58,636 bases of DNA from Flavobacterium xueshanense (GTDB taxonomy: Bacteria > Bacteroidota > Bacteroidia > Flavobacteriales > Flavobacteriaceae): NCBI RefSeq assembly GCF_900112975.1, contig NZ_FONQ01000020.1, positions 1 to 58,636 on the forward strand. Reading direction: 5' to 3'. The notes under the pieces are model-generated. The model worked only from the letters and a program-made list of their open reading frames with translations. It did no database searches and was not told where the DNA came from. Below are positions 34,031 to 43,736 of the stretch, piece after piece. The stretch's first letter is position 1, and the number at the start of each line of letters is the position of its first letter. The translations under genes were made by a program, and so were the position numbers.

Positions 34031-34945
34031 ATGAAAAACGAAAAAGAGATCTTAAAATGGTTAAATAATGAGCTTTCAAGCGAAGAAATTGAAGATTTAA
34101 AACAATCTGAAAATTTGCAAACACTTGAAAAGATTGCTCATTATGCATCCCAACTGGAAACTCCAAAAGTAGATGCACACGATGCTTTGGAAGCTTTTAA
34201 GGCCAAAAATCATTCTAAAAAGAAAACAAAAGTCAGAACTTTAGACTTCAAGGCATTGTATAGAATTGCCGCTGTTCTGGTTGTGATGTTGACCTCTGCT
34301 TATTTTTTGTTTTTTAATAATACCAAATCTTTTGAAACTCAAATAGCGCAAACAAAAAAGGTCACGCTTCCCGATAATTCTGAAGTAATATTAAACGCCG
34401 CTTCAAAATTAACTTTCAATGAAAAAAAATGGGCTGATAAAAGAGCTTTGACTTTAGAAGGAGAAGCTTTTTTTAAAGTACAAAAAGGGCAAACTTTCAA
34501 AGTAAATACAACTTCGGGAGTCGTTACCGTTTTAGGGACGCAATTTAACGTAAAAGAACGTAAAAACTATTTTGAAGTGAATTGTTACGAAGGTTTGGTG
34601 AGTGTAACGTGTAACAATGAAAGCATTAAATTACCTCCGGGAAAAACCTTCCGTGTTATAAATGGCATTATCGAAAATGTTGAAGATATTAAGGCCCAAA
34701 ATCCTTCGTGGATTCAACAAGAATCGAGCTTTAATAAGATTCCATTAGATCAGGTTATTGCAGAATTAGAGCGTCAGTACGACATAAAAATTAAAGTGAA
34801 AGGTGTAGATACTTTAAAACTCTTTACGGGAAGTTTTACACATACTGACAAAGAAATAGCGCTTCAAGCGGTTACAATTCCGCTTCAATTAAGTTACAGT
34901 AGCGAAGGCGAAAATATTATATTTTACAATTATGGTGTTAAATAA
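34031..34945 (+). CDS. FecR-family anti-sigma / signal transducer
   Basis: The 304-residue inner membrane protein has a cytoplasmic N-terminal helical part (EILKWLNNELSSEEIEDLKQ), one membrane helix at about residues 77-95 (IAAVLVVMLTSAYFLFF), and the periplasmic FecR domain (KKVTLPDNSEVILNAASKL, LTLEGEAFFKVQKGQTFKV, VTVLGTQFNV). A C-terminal DUF4974-type domain follows (DQVIAELERQYDIKIKVKG). It relays the receptor's ligand signal to the sigma factor encoded just upstream. Its last 14 bases overlap the receptor gene, so the two are translationally coupled. Confidence 0.93.
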   Translation: MKNEKEILKWLNNELSSEEIEDLKQSENLQTLEKIAHYASQLETPKVDAHDALEAFKAKNHSKKKTKVRTLDFKALYRIAAVLVVMLTSAYFLFFNNTKSFETQIAQTKKVTLPDNSEVILNAASKLTFNEKKWADKRALTLEGEAFFKVQKGQTFKVNTTSGVVTVLGTQFNVKERKNYFEVNCYEGLVSVTCNNESIKLPPGKTFRVINGIIENVEDIKAQNPSWIQQESSFNKIPLDQVIAELERQYDIKIKVKGVDTLKLFTGSFTHTDKEIALQAVTIPLQLSYSSEGENIIFYNYGVK

Positions 34946-37469
34946 ATGGATGATTTATTTGCTGGTTTGTATTGGCAGTATTTGTTATGGACAAAATACA
35001 GCAAAAAAAACACCTTTGACAGCGGTTATTATTTCTCTCGAAAAACGATATAATATCAAGTTTTCGTATGCCGTTGAAGATGTAGCTACCATTAAAATTG
35101 ACAAACCGAATACTACTTTTACATTACAAGAAACAATTGATTATCTAAATTTGAAAACGATTTTAAATTTTAAGGCGTTAGACGATCGATATGTAACCGT
35201 TTCTATGCTAAACAAAACAATATCCGTTTGTGGTATTGTTTTTTCCGATGAAAAAAAATCTCGTTTGGTTGGCGCTTCAGTTCTTGTAAATGACATCGAA
35301 AGAAGTACAATAACCGATGAAAACGGTTCATTTAACCTGCAAAATATTCCAATAACTGCAACGCTTACTATTTCTTATGTGGGTTTTGAATCCAGACAGT
35401 TTTCGGCAAACGAATTGTTTTCGGCACAAAATAATTGCAAAGAAATTGTTCTTTCTACAAAAAACGAAGAGTTAAATCAGGTCTTGATAAATGTTTATTT
35501 GACGCCCGGATTACAAAAATACCTGGATGGAAGCACCGTTTTAAACACTAAAAAATTCGGCATTCTTCCCGGATTAATAGAACCTGACATTTTGCAATCC
35601 ATTCAAGTGCTTCCCGGTGTGGAAAGTACCAATGAAAGCATTGCTAATATAAACGTGCGTGGCGGAACCAACGATCAGAATTTAGTGCTATGGGACAATA
35701 TCAAAATGTATCACTCTGGTCATTTTTTCGGGTTGATTTCAGCCTACAATCCTAATCTTACCAATAAAGTTATTGTTAGCAAAAATGGAACAAGCGCTGA
35801 ATACAGCGATGGCGTTTCCAGTACTATAAATATGCAAACTAAAGACTTGATTTCAAATATATTTTCTGGTGGCGGAGGAATTAATTTGATAAGTTCCGAT
35901 GTTTTTTTAGAAATTCCAATAACGAAAAAAATAGAACTTCATATTTCGGGACGTCGCTCCATTACTGATTTGTTTAAATCTCCTACATATACTAAGTACT
36001 TTGATCGTAGTTTTCAGGATACAGAAATCAATGCCGATAGCAATCAACGCGATACGTCTTCTGATTTTTACTTTTATGATTATACCGCAAAATTACTTTT
36101 CGATTTAAATGAAAAACATCAATTCAGAGCGAATATTATTGGCATCAATAACGCTTTGGATTATTCGGAACGAAACATTATAAACTCAAACGAAACCCAA
36201 TCTAAAACCAGTAATTTATCCCAGAAAAACATGGGTTACGGCGGAAATTGGAAAGCACAATGGAATTCAAAATTAAGTTCAAACTTCATCACGTACTTTT
36301 CCAGATACAATATTGACGCTAACGATTACAGGGTAGAAACAGATCAGCTTTTAACCGAAGCAAATGAGGTGCTCGAAACGGGAGCTAAACTCAATACATA
36401 TTACAAAACTAATGACAACTTAAATTTCTTGCTTGGGTATCAATTTAATGAAACGGGGATGTTAAATCAAACTACCGTTAGTGCTCCGTTGTATTCTAGT
36501 ACTAAAAAAGATGTTTTATTAAATCACGCCTTATTTTCTGAGGTGGAATACCATAAAAAAAATACCTATTTCAGAGTTGGATTGCGTTTGAATTATTTTC
36601 AAAAATTCGAAAAACTTTTGGTCGAGCCAAGAATAAACATTCGACAAAAATTATCAGAGCAATTTGCTTTAAAATTAGAAGGAGAATTCAAAAATCAATC
36701 TACTACTCAAATAGTGGATTTTGAAGATGATTTTTTAGGTGTCGAAAAAAGACGTTGGGTATTAGTAAATGATAAAGATATTCCGATTGCGACGAGTAAA
36801 CAAGGTTCTTTTGGTGTGGAATTCAATAAAGACAAATTAAATATTGAGGCTACCGGTTTTTATAAAATTGTTGACGGCATTACTGCTTCTAATCAGGGTT
36901 TCTATAACAGTTTTCAGTATACCACCGCAAATGGAAGTTACACCTCCAAAGGTTTCGAATTTTTAGCCAATAAAACAGCGCGTCACTATAGTGTTTGGGT
37001 GAGTTACACATTTAGTATAAACGACTATGAGTTTGATACTTTCACCCCTTCCACTTTCCCAAATAATGCAGATATAAGGCATTCTGTATCGCTTGGTTTT
37101 TATTACAACATTCTTAAAAATCTAAAATTAGCTGTCGGTGGTATTTATAGAAATGGACAACCGTATACAAAACCAATTGAAGGCAAAGAAACCATACAAA
37201 ACGGAAATAACACCGTAGTAAATTATGATTCTCCAAACAGTGAAAACCTGGATAATTTCATGCGATTAGACGCTTCTTTAAATTATAATTTCAATCTGTC
37301 GGAATCTATTAAAGCTTCGGTTACTGCTGGTGTCATTAATGCTACCAATCAAGATAATGTCATCAATCGCTATTACAAAGTCGATCCAAATGACTCGAAT
37401 GATGCTATTCAAGCAGATAACAAGTCACTTGGTTTAACGCCAAATGTAAGTTTTAGAGTAAATTTTTAA
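34932..37469 (+). CDS. TonB-dependent receptor with STN signalling domain
   Basis: The 845-residue receptor has a signal peptide, then an STN (secretin/TonB N-terminal) domain at about residues 28-95 (LTAVIISLEKRYNIKFSYAV, TLQETIDYLNL) that interacts with FecR. A carboxypeptidase-regulatory-like domain follows (ISVCGIVFSDEKKSRLVGAS), then the plug (QSIQVLPGVESTNESIANI, NVRGGTNDQNLVLWD) and a large barrel ending RVNF with terminal Phe. The gene overlaps fecR by 14 bp. No SusD homologue is adjacent, so metal-chelate or vitamin uptake is as likely as glycan uptake. The ligand cannot be named. Confidence 0.93.
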   Translation: MVLNKWMIYLLVCIGSICYGQNTAKKTPLTAVIISLEKRYNIKFSYAVEDVATIKIDKPNTTFTLQETIDYLNLKTILNFKALDDRYVTVSMLNKTISVCGIVFSDEKKSRLVGASVLVNDIERSTITDENGSFNLQNIPITATLTISYVGFESRQFSANELFSAQNNCKEIVLSTKNEELNQVLINVYLTPGLQKYLDGSTVLNTKKFGILPGLIEPDILQSIQVLPGVESTNESIANINVRGGTNDQNLVLWDNIKMYHSGHFFGLISAYNPNLTNKVIVSKNGTSAEYSDGVSSTINMQTKDLISNIFSGGGGINLISSDVFLEIPITKKIELHISGRRSITDLFKSPTYTKYFDRSFQDTEINADSNQRDTSSDFYFYDYTAKLLFDLNEKHQFRANIIGINNALDYSERNIINSNETQSKTSNLSQKNMGYGGNWKAQWNSKLSSNFITYFSRYNIDANDYRVETDQLLTEANEVLETGAKLNTYYKTNDNLNFLLGYQFNETGMLNQTTVSAPLYSSTKKDVLLNHALFSEVEYHKKNTYFRVGLRLNYFQKFEKLLVEPRINIRQKLSEQFALKLEGEFKNQSTTQIVDFEDDFLGVEKRRWVLVNDKDIPIATSKQGSFGVEFNKDKLNIEATGFYKIVDGITASNQGFYNSFQYTTANGSYTSKGFEFLANKTARHYSVWVSYTFSINDYEFDTFTPSTFPNNADIRHSVSLGFYYNILKNLKLAVGGIYRNGQPYTKPIEGKETIQNGNNTVVNYDSPNSENLDNFMRLDASLNYNFNLSESIKASVTAGVINATNQDNVINRYYKVDPNDSNDAIQADNKSLGLTPNVSFRVNF

Positions 37470-37498
37470 TTCCATTTTATACCGTAGAATAAAAAACA

Positions 37499-37529
37499 AA
37501 ACCCTTTCAAATACTATTTTGAAAGGGTT
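37499..37529. terminator. Bidirectional terminator between the receptor and glmM
   Basis: AACCCTTTCAAA (from 37500) pairs with TTTGAAAGGGTT (to 37529) around TACTAT. T-rich sequence follows on both strands. It separates the convergent receptor and glmM genes. Confidence 0.85.
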
Positions 37530-37551
37530 CTGTTTACATAAAAATTCAGAA

Positions 37552-38940
37552 TTATAATCCAGCCACTGCTTTTATTTCATCAATGATTCGCAGTGCCAAA
37601 GCATCTGCTTTTTCTTGTGAAGCCGCTTCGGTATAAATACGAATTATTGGCTCCGTATTCGATTTTCTTAGATGAACCCAATTTTCAGCAAAGTCAATTT
37701 TTACACCGTCAATGGTTGTAATATCTTCATTTTTGTATTTCTCTGTCATAGCAACAAGAATCGCATCTACATCAATTTGTGGCGTCAATTCTATTTTGTT
37801 TTTACTCATGTAATATTCAGGATACGAAGCACGCAAAGCAGAAACCGTCATTTTTTTGTTGGCCAAATGCGTTAAAAACAGTGCGACTCCCACCAAACTA
37901 TCCCGACCGTAATGCAATTCCGGATAAATGATTCCGCCGTTTCCTTCGCCACCAATTACAGCATTATTCTTTTTCATCAATTCTACTACGTTCACTTCAC
38001 CCACGGCACTGGCTTCATAGCTTCCGTTATGCCCATTAGTCACATCACGCAACGCACGGGAAGACGACATATTCGAAACCGTATTTCCTGGTGTTTTACT
38101 CAAAACATAATCGGCGCAAGCCACCAAAGTATATTCTTCACCAAACATTTCACCATCTTCACAAATAAAAGCCAAACGATCCACATCAGGATCTACCACA
38201 ATTCCTAGATCAGCTTTTTCTTTAACTACTAACTCTGAAATATCAGTCAAATGTTCTTTTAAAGGTTCCGGATTATGAGGGAAATGACCATTCGGTTCGC
38301 AATATAATTCTACTACTTCAACGCCCATTAATTCCAGTAATCTTGGGATAATAATTCCACCTGAAGAATTTACACCATCAACAACCACTTTAAATTTAGC
38401 TGCTTTTACTGCATCAACATCTACTAAAGGCAAATTCAACACTTCATCAATATGAATATCCATGTAAGCATCGTTAATCATAATTTCTCCCAAATCATCC
38501 ACCTCTGAGAAATCAAAAGCTTCCGCTTCCGCAATTTCAAGAATTTTTAATCCTTCTGCACCATTCAGAAATTCTCCTTTCTCGTTCAATAATTTTAGAG
38601 CATTCCATTGTTTTGGATTATGTGAGGCGGTAAGGATAATTCCACCTTCGGCTTTTTCTAACGGAACAGCAACTTCAACAGTTGGCGTTGTTGAAAGACC
38701 TAAATCAATGACGTCAATTCCTAAACCAATTAAAGTATTTACCACCAAATTGTGAATCATTGGTCCCGAAATACGGGCATCACGACCTACAACAACAGTA
38801 ATTTTTTCTTTCCCGATATATTTTTTTAACCAAGTTCCGTACGCCGCGGCAAATTTAACCGCATCAACAGGTGTCAGGTTATCCCCTACTTTACCTCCTA
38901 TTGTTCCACGTATTCCCGATATTGATTTTATTAAAGTCAT
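37552..38940 (-). CDS. glmM: Phosphoglucosamine mutase-type alpha-D-phosphohexomutase
   Basis: The 462-residue enzyme interconverts glucosamine-6-phosphate and glucosamine-1-phosphate for UDP-GlcNAc synthesis. The phosphoserine is S106 in LTASHNPKQWNALKL. The Mg-binding loop is VVDPDVDRLAFICEDGE, and the phosphate-binding C-terminal domain shows LRKSNTEPIIRIYTEA. The N-terminal SISGIRGTIGGKVGDNLTP is typical. Length is normal for GlmM (about 445-465). Other phosphohexomutase specificities cannot be wholly excluded, but this is the standard flavobacterial GlmM form. It is convergent with the TonB receptor gene. Confidence 0.92.
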   Translation of the reverse strand: MTLIKSISGIRGTIGGKVGDNLTPVDAVKFAAAYGTWLKKYIGKEKITVVVGRDARISGPMIHNLVVNTLIGLGIDVIDLGLSTTPTVEVAVPLEKAEGGIILTASHNPKQWNALKLLNEKGEFLNGAEGLKILEIAEAEAFDFSEVDDLGEIMINDAYMDIHIDEVLNLPLVDVDAVKAAKFKVVVDGVNSSGGIIIPRLLELMGVEVVELYCEPNGHFPHNPEPLKEHLTDISELVVKEKADLGIVVDPDVDRLAFICEDGEMFGEEYTLVACADYVLSKTPGNTVSNMSSSRALRDVTNGHNGSYEASAVGEVNVVELMKKNNAVIGGEGNGGIIYPELHYGRDSLVGVALFLTHLANKKMTVSALRASYPEYYMSKNKIELTPQIDVDAILVAMTEKYKNEDITTIDGVKIDFAENWVHLRKSNTEPIIRIYTEAASQEKADALALRIIDEIKAVAGL

Positions 38941-39059
38941 TGAATATTATTTTAAATTTTGAATTATAAATTTTAAATTGCTCACAAATATAATAATTGA
39001 CGGTTTACAAAAGTCATTTAGAATTCAAAATTAAGCATTTAAATTCCTAAATTAGGCGA

Positions 39060-39644
39060 ATGAATTTTCTAGCACACATCTATCTTTCCGGTGATAATGA
39101 TTTAATTAAAATTGGCAATTTCATGGCTGACGGAATTCGTGGAAAACATTTTGAGAGTTATCCTTTAGAAATTCGACAGGGAATTATTCTGCATCGTGCC
39201 ATTGACACTTTTACTGATGCACACCCAGTTTTTAGACAAAGCACCAAACGGTTACATGAGCATTACCATCATTATGCCGGTGTGATTGTAGATGTTTTTT
39301 ACGACCATTTTTTGGCAAAAAACTGGAGGAAGTATTCCGATGAAAAACTGGAGGATTTTGTGGAACGATTTTACCAATCCTTGCATTATAATTACGAAAT
39401 GCTGTCAGAACGAACCAAAGGACTAATGCCTACCATGATGAAAGAAAATTGGCTGGTGACTTATCAAACGGTTGAAGGAATTGAGCATATTTTGACTCAA
39501 ATGGACCATCGCACCAAAAACGAATCTAAAATGCGGTTTGCTACCAATGAGTTATCGGAATTTTATTCGGAATTTGAAAATGAGTTTACCGAATTCTTTG
39601 AAGAATTAATCTTATTTTCGAATAGTAAAACAACCACTTTATGA
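39060..39644 (+). CDS. acpH: Acyl carrier protein phosphodiesterase-like protein
   Basis: The 194-residue protein matches the AcpH/DUF479 family of HD-type hydrolases that remove the phosphopantetheine arm from acyl carrier protein. It starts MNFLAHIYLSGDNDLIKIGN and has the metal-site blocks FMADGIRG, LHRAIDTFTDAHPVFRQS and VIVDVFYDHFLAKNW. Its stop overlaps the first gamma-glutamyltransferase ATG in an ATGA arrangement, so translation is coupled even though the functions seem unrelated. E. coli AcpH activity is established; other members of the fold are less certain. Confidence 0.88.
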   Translation: MNFLAHIYLSGDNDLIKIGNFMADGIRGKHFESYPLEIRQGIILHRAIDTFTDAHPVFRQSTKRLHEHYHHYAGVIVDVFYDHFLAKNWRKYSDEKLEDFVERFYQSLHYNYEMLSERTKGLMPTMMKENWLVTYQTVEGIEHILTQMDHRTKNESKMRFATNELSEFYSEFENEFTEFFEELILFSNSKTTTL

Positions 39645-41326
39645 AAAAAATAATGTTCCTGCTTTTACTTATCGTTTTAGGTTGCAAATTGAATGAAAAG
39701 ATTATTCAACCAACTGGTTTAGTGACTTCAAAAGCGATGGTCGTTTCCGCTCGTGAAGAAGCGTCACAAATTGGAGTTGAAATCATGAAAAAAGGCGGTA
39801 ATGCTTTTGATGCTATGGTTGCCATGGAACTGGCTTTGGCAGTTTCACATCCTCAGGCAGGAAATATTGGTGGTGGCGGTTTCATGGTTTTTAGAAAAGC
39901 AAATGGTGAAACTGGAGCTATCGATTACAGAGAAAAAGCACCTTTGGCGGCGTCTAAAAATATGTTTCTGGACGAAAAAGGAAATGTAATTGAAGGAAAA
40001 AGTACCGCGACTGCTTTGGCATCTGGAATCCCGGGTACCATTGCAGGAATATTTGAAGTACACAAAAAATATGGCTCCTTACCCATTAGTGAAATTCTCA
40101 AACCAGTAATCGCTTTGGCAGAAAGAGGTGTTGTTGTTACTAAATTTCAAGCCGAAAGTTTGGCGTACCATAGAGCCAACTTTATAAAAAGTAATGGTAA
40201 GAACAGTTTGTTTTCCAAAACATATAAAGAAAATGATACGATAAAATATATTGCTTTGGCAGCAACATTAAAACGTATTGCTAAAAACGGAAGAGATGAA
40301 TTTTACCAAGGGGAAACAGCTCAAAAATTAGTTGCTTTTCTTGCTAAAAAAGGTGGAAATACCACATTAGAAGATTTAAAAAGTTATAACGCCAAATGGC
40401 GAACTCCAATTACCTTTCAATATAAAAATTTAAAAATCACCTCTATGTCGCCTCCCAGCAGTGGCGGAATCTGTCTGAATCAAATTATGAAAATGATTGA
40501 ACCTTTCAATCTTTCGCAAATGGGACACAACAGCGTAAAAACAATTCAAGTAATTACAGAGGCAGAACGAAGAGCCTTTGCCGACAGAAATTATTTCTTG
40601 GGTGATCCTGATTTTATAAAACTGCCGTTAAAAGAATTAGTGAGTCCATCCTATTTAGAAAAAAGAATGGCTGATTTTTCATTCGATAAAGCTTCTAAAT
40701 CTTCGGATATTGCCCACGGAACAATAAAAGGATATGAAAGCAACCAAACCACGCATTACTCTATTGTAGATTCAAAAGGGAATGCAGTTTCGTCAACGAC
40801 TACTTTAAATGATAATTATGGTTCGAAAATATATTGTGACGAATTAGGTTTCTTTTTAAATAATCAAATGGACGACTTTAGTGCCAAAGCCGGCGTTCCA
40901 AACTTATACGGACTAACGGGAAGTGAAGCCAACAGTATTGCTCCCGGAAAAAGAATGTTGAGTTCCATGACGCCAACTATTGTCGAAAAAGACGGTAAAC
41001 TTTTCATGGTTGTAGGTACACCGGGAGGATCCACCATTATCACTTCGGTTTTACAAACGATATTAAATGTGTATGAATTTGATATGAGTATGCAAGAAGC
41101 GGTAAACGCACCACGTTTCCACCATCAATGGTTACCCGATGAAATTACTTTTGAACCCAATTCTTTCGCCAAAGATGTAGTAAATCAATTGAAAGAAAAA
41201 GGATATTTTATCAACGAAAAAAACAAAGAAATCATTGGCGAAGTAGACGCTGTTTTGGTTCTTCCAAATGGAAAACTGGAAGGTGGCGCAGACAAAAGAG
41301 GTGATAATAAAGCCGTTGGTTTTTAA
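39641..41326 (+). CDS. Gamma-glutamyltransferase lipoprotein, copy 1
   Basis: The 561-residue enzyme cleaves gamma-glutamyl compounds such as glutathione and transfers the glutamyl group to water or amino acids. It has a lipoprotein signal (LLLLIVLGC, lipid Cys15), so it is anchored rather than freely periplasmic. The proenzyme cleaves itself before the catalytic Thr, T370 in NQTTHYSIVD. Donor-site blocks are SPPSSGGICLNQIMKMIE and SSMTPTIVEKDGKLF with GTPGGS. The start overlaps acpH by four bases. A close paralogue follows after 15 bp. Confidence 0.93.
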   Translation: MKKIMFLLLLIVLGCKLNEKIIQPTGLVTSKAMVVSAREEASQIGVEIMKKGGNAFDAMVAMELALAVSHPQAGNIGGGGFMVFRKANGETGAIDYREKAPLAASKNMFLDEKGNVIEGKSTATALASGIPGTIAGIFEVHKKYGSLPISEILKPVIALAERGVVVTKFQAESLAYHRANFIKSNGKNSLFSKTYKENDTIKYIALAATLKRIAKNGRDEFYQGETAQKLVAFLAKKGGNTTLEDLKSYNAKWRTPITFQYKNLKITSMSPPSSGGICLNQIMKMIEPFNLSQMGHNSVKTIQVITEAERRAFADRNYFLGDPDFIKLPLKELVSPSYLEKRMADFSFDKASKSSDIAHGTIKGYESNQTTHYSIVDSKGNAVSSTTTLNDNYGSKIYCDELGFFLNNQMDDFSAKAGVPNLYGLTGSEANSIAPGKRMLSSMTPTIVEKDGKLFMVVGTPGGSTIITSVLQTILNVYEFDMSMQEAVNAPRFHHQWLPDEITFEPNSFAKDVVNQLKEKGYFINEKNKEIIGEVDAVLVLPNGKLEGGADKRGDNKAVGF

Positions 41327-41341
41327 ATTTATAGTATTCGA

Positions 41342-43027
41342 ATGAAAAAAATGATTATTTTATTGAGTGTTTTTTCTATTGGTTGTAAAACCCAAAATGT
41401 AATGGTTCAACCTACAGGACTAGTTGCTAATAAGGCAATGGTAGTATCGGCTCGTGAAGAAGCCTCCAAAATTGGAGTGGAAATCATGAGAAAAGGTGGC
41501 AATGCTTTTGATGCGATGGTAGCAACCGAATTGGCTCTTGCTGTGGCTTACCCATTTGCTGGAAATCTTGGCGGTGGTGGTTTTATGGTGTATCGGAAAG
41601 CAAATGGCGAAGTTGGTTCATTGGATTACCGAGAAAAAGCACCATTGGCAGCCACTAAAGACATGTTTCTTGACGAAAAAGGAAATGTGATAAAAGGAAA
41701 AAGTACTGAATCTCCACTTGCTATTGGAGTTCCCGGAACGATTGCTGGTGTTTTTGCCGTTCATGAAAAATTGGGTTCATTGCCTATTGAAAAACTGCTG
41801 AAACCCGTAATTGCATTGGCTGAAAGAGGTGTTATTGTTACTAAAAGACAAGAAGCCAGACTGAATGATTACCGAGCTAAAATCATAAAAGTAAATGGTA
41901 ACAAAACGCTATTTGCAGCTGCTTTCAAAGAAAATGATGTTATAAAATATCCTGCGCTGGCAGCTACATTAAAAAGGATTTCAAAAAATGGCAGATCTGA
42001 ATTTTACAGAGGCGAAACAGCTAAAACATTAGTAAAATACCTTCAGGAAAAAGGAGCCATAATTACCATGGAAGATTTGGCTAAATACGAAGCCAAATGG
42101 AGGACGCCACTCACTTTTGATTACAAGGATTTAAAGATAATATCGATGCCTCCACCCAGCAGTGGCGGAATTTGTCTTGCTCAAATATTCAAAATGATAG
42201 CGCCTTTCGACCTGGCTAAAATGGGACATAATTTAACTGAAGCCATTCAAGTTATTGTCGAAGCCGAAAGAAGAGCCTACGCCGACAGAAGTTATTATCT
42301 TGGCGACCCGGATTTTGTAAAAATTCCTTTGAAAGCATTAATGGCAGATGATTATTTGAAACAAAGAATGTCGAATTTTAGTTTTGAAAAAGCCACTTTA
42401 TCATCGGAAATAAAAGAAGGAAAAGTAAATTATAATGAAAGTACAGAGACGACGCATTATTCGATTGTAGATCAATTTGGTAATGCTGTTTCGGCAACAA
42501 CAACATTAAATGACGGTTATGGGTCTAAATACTATTGTGATGAATTGGGGTTTTTCTTAAACAACGAAATGGATGATTTCAGTGCCAAACCAGGTGAACC
42601 TAATTTGTTTGGATTAGTGGGAAATGAAGCCAATAGTATTGCGCCACAAAAACGAATGCTGAGTTCCATGACGCCGACTATTGTAGAGAAAAACGGAAAA
42701 TTATTCATGGTTGTGGGTTCTCCCGGAGGCTCTTCAATTATTACATCCGTATTGCAAACGATTTTAAATGTTTCTGAATATAATTTTAGCATGCAACAAG
42801 CGGTAAACGCACCTCGTTTTCACCATCAATGGTTACCGGATTTAATCACTTTTGAGCCTAATACTTTCGATTCTAAAACTTTTGAAACCTTAAAGTCACG
42901 AGGGTATCTCATTAATGAAAAAACAACACCAGTAATAGGAAAAGTAGATGCCATTTTGGTTTTACCAAGCAAAAAATTAGAAGGTGGCGCTGATTTCAGA
43001 GGCGACGATAAAGCGATTGGATTTTAA
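41342..43027 (+). CDS. Gamma-glutamyltransferase lipoprotein, copy 2
   Basis: The 561-residue protein is a tandem paralogue of the preceding gene: same length, same lipoprotein signal position (LSVFSIGC, Cys15). Matching blocks are MVVSAREEASKIGVEIMRKG, PPPSSGGICLAQIFKMIA and TETTHYSIVDQFGNAVSAT with the predicted catalytic Thr. The two copies differ throughout but rarely in the core. Having both suggests separate substrates or dosage, for example glutathione use versus peptide or D-amino acid conversion. No obvious promoter lies in the 15-bp gap, so they are co-transcribed. Confidence 0.93.
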   Translation: MKKMIILLSVFSIGCKTQNVMVQPTGLVANKAMVVSAREEASKIGVEIMRKGGNAFDAMVATELALAVAYPFAGNLGGGGFMVYRKANGEVGSLDYREKAPLAATKDMFLDEKGNVIKGKSTESPLAIGVPGTIAGVFAVHEKLGSLPIEKLLKPVIALAERGVIVTKRQEARLNDYRAKIIKVNGNKTLFAAAFKENDVIKYPALAATLKRISKNGRSEFYRGETAKTLVKYLQEKGAIITMEDLAKYEAKWRTPLTFDYKDLKIISMPPPSSGGICLAQIFKMIAPFDLAKMGHNLTEAIQVIVEAERRAYADRSYYLGDPDFVKIPLKALMADDYLKQRMSNFSFEKATLSSEIKEGKVNYNESTETTHYSIVDQFGNAVSATTTLNDGYGSKYYCDELGFFLNNEMDDFSAKPGEPNLFGLVGNEANSIAPQKRMLSSMTPTIVEKNGKLFMVVGSPGGSSIITSVLQTILNVSEYNFSMQQAVNAPRFHHQWLPDLITFEPNTFDSKTFETLKSRGYLINEKTTPVIGKVDAILVLPSKKLEGGADFRGDDKAIGF

Positions 43028-43067
43028 CTTGTCGACTACCCTCACAATCTTGACAAATTTATTATTT

Positions 43068-43736
43068 ATGAACTTTACACTCGTCCTAGAAAACACTTTT
43101 TAACAAAATAAAAATTTGGAAAATGCGTTTAAAATTGCAAAATACATGAAGAATAATTTTCCTTTTTTCGAAATAAAAACAGAGGAACGAAGACCCAAAT
43201 GGAAGGAAATTTAGAACGAAAACAAAAAATAAGTTTCAGTTAACGCAATTGCGATTGCATTAAATATATATTGGAAACAAGAACGGGTCTTTTAATATTG
43301 TACAATTATAATTTTGTAAAAAGAATTTAAAGTGAATTATAAATAGGAAGATATTCAACTGATTGAAAAACGAATATCTAACAACTCTTGCTGGGATAGC
43401 GCGGACAACGTTACTATTTACATTTTAGTAAAGTGTCTATTGGAATTTCCATTAGACACTAAAAATGTAATAATACCTTTTTCAAATTCGGATAATGTGT
43501 GATTGAATTGAACTGCAATTTAATTTCAATTGGGTTACGAACAAAAAACAAATCCTGATTTTTTGTTCTCATAATGCGCAAAACAGTCACATTTTAAGGT
43601 TTTTTTTATCCAAAAAGTAATTGATTGGGCGTTGAGGGAATATGCGAAAATAAATCCAGAAGTTGTGCGGCAGTTTGAGGCAAATTGTAATTTACTACCT
43701 TTAAGCGCAAAAGAAGCGTTGAAAAATATTTGTTGA
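43068..43736 (+). pseudogene. Decayed DNA alkylation repair (AlkD-like) gene with ten in-frame stops
   Basis: From an ATG at 43068 to a TGA at 43734-43736 a single frame encodes an AlkD-like HEAT-repeat glycosylase of about 223 codons. Blocks are ENAFKIAKYMKNNFPFF, EDIQLIEKRISNNSCWDSAD, FSNSDNV, FQLGYEQKTNPDFLF, then FIQKVIDWALREYAKINPEV and LSAKEALKNIC. These follow the order of AlkD proteins, which excise 3- and 7-alkyl purines. In-frame stops occur at 43101, 43212, 43230, 43293, 43317, 43344, 43500, 43509, 43521 and 43572. No net frameshift is seen. The gene is dead as protein. Its 3' end overlaps the promoter of the next gene. Confidence 0.88.

Noticed and set aside
43068..43736. Alternative genetic code or stop readthrough to save the alkD frame
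   Set aside because: All three stop codons occur inside the frame while the rest of the window uses them normally as stops; decay is simpler.
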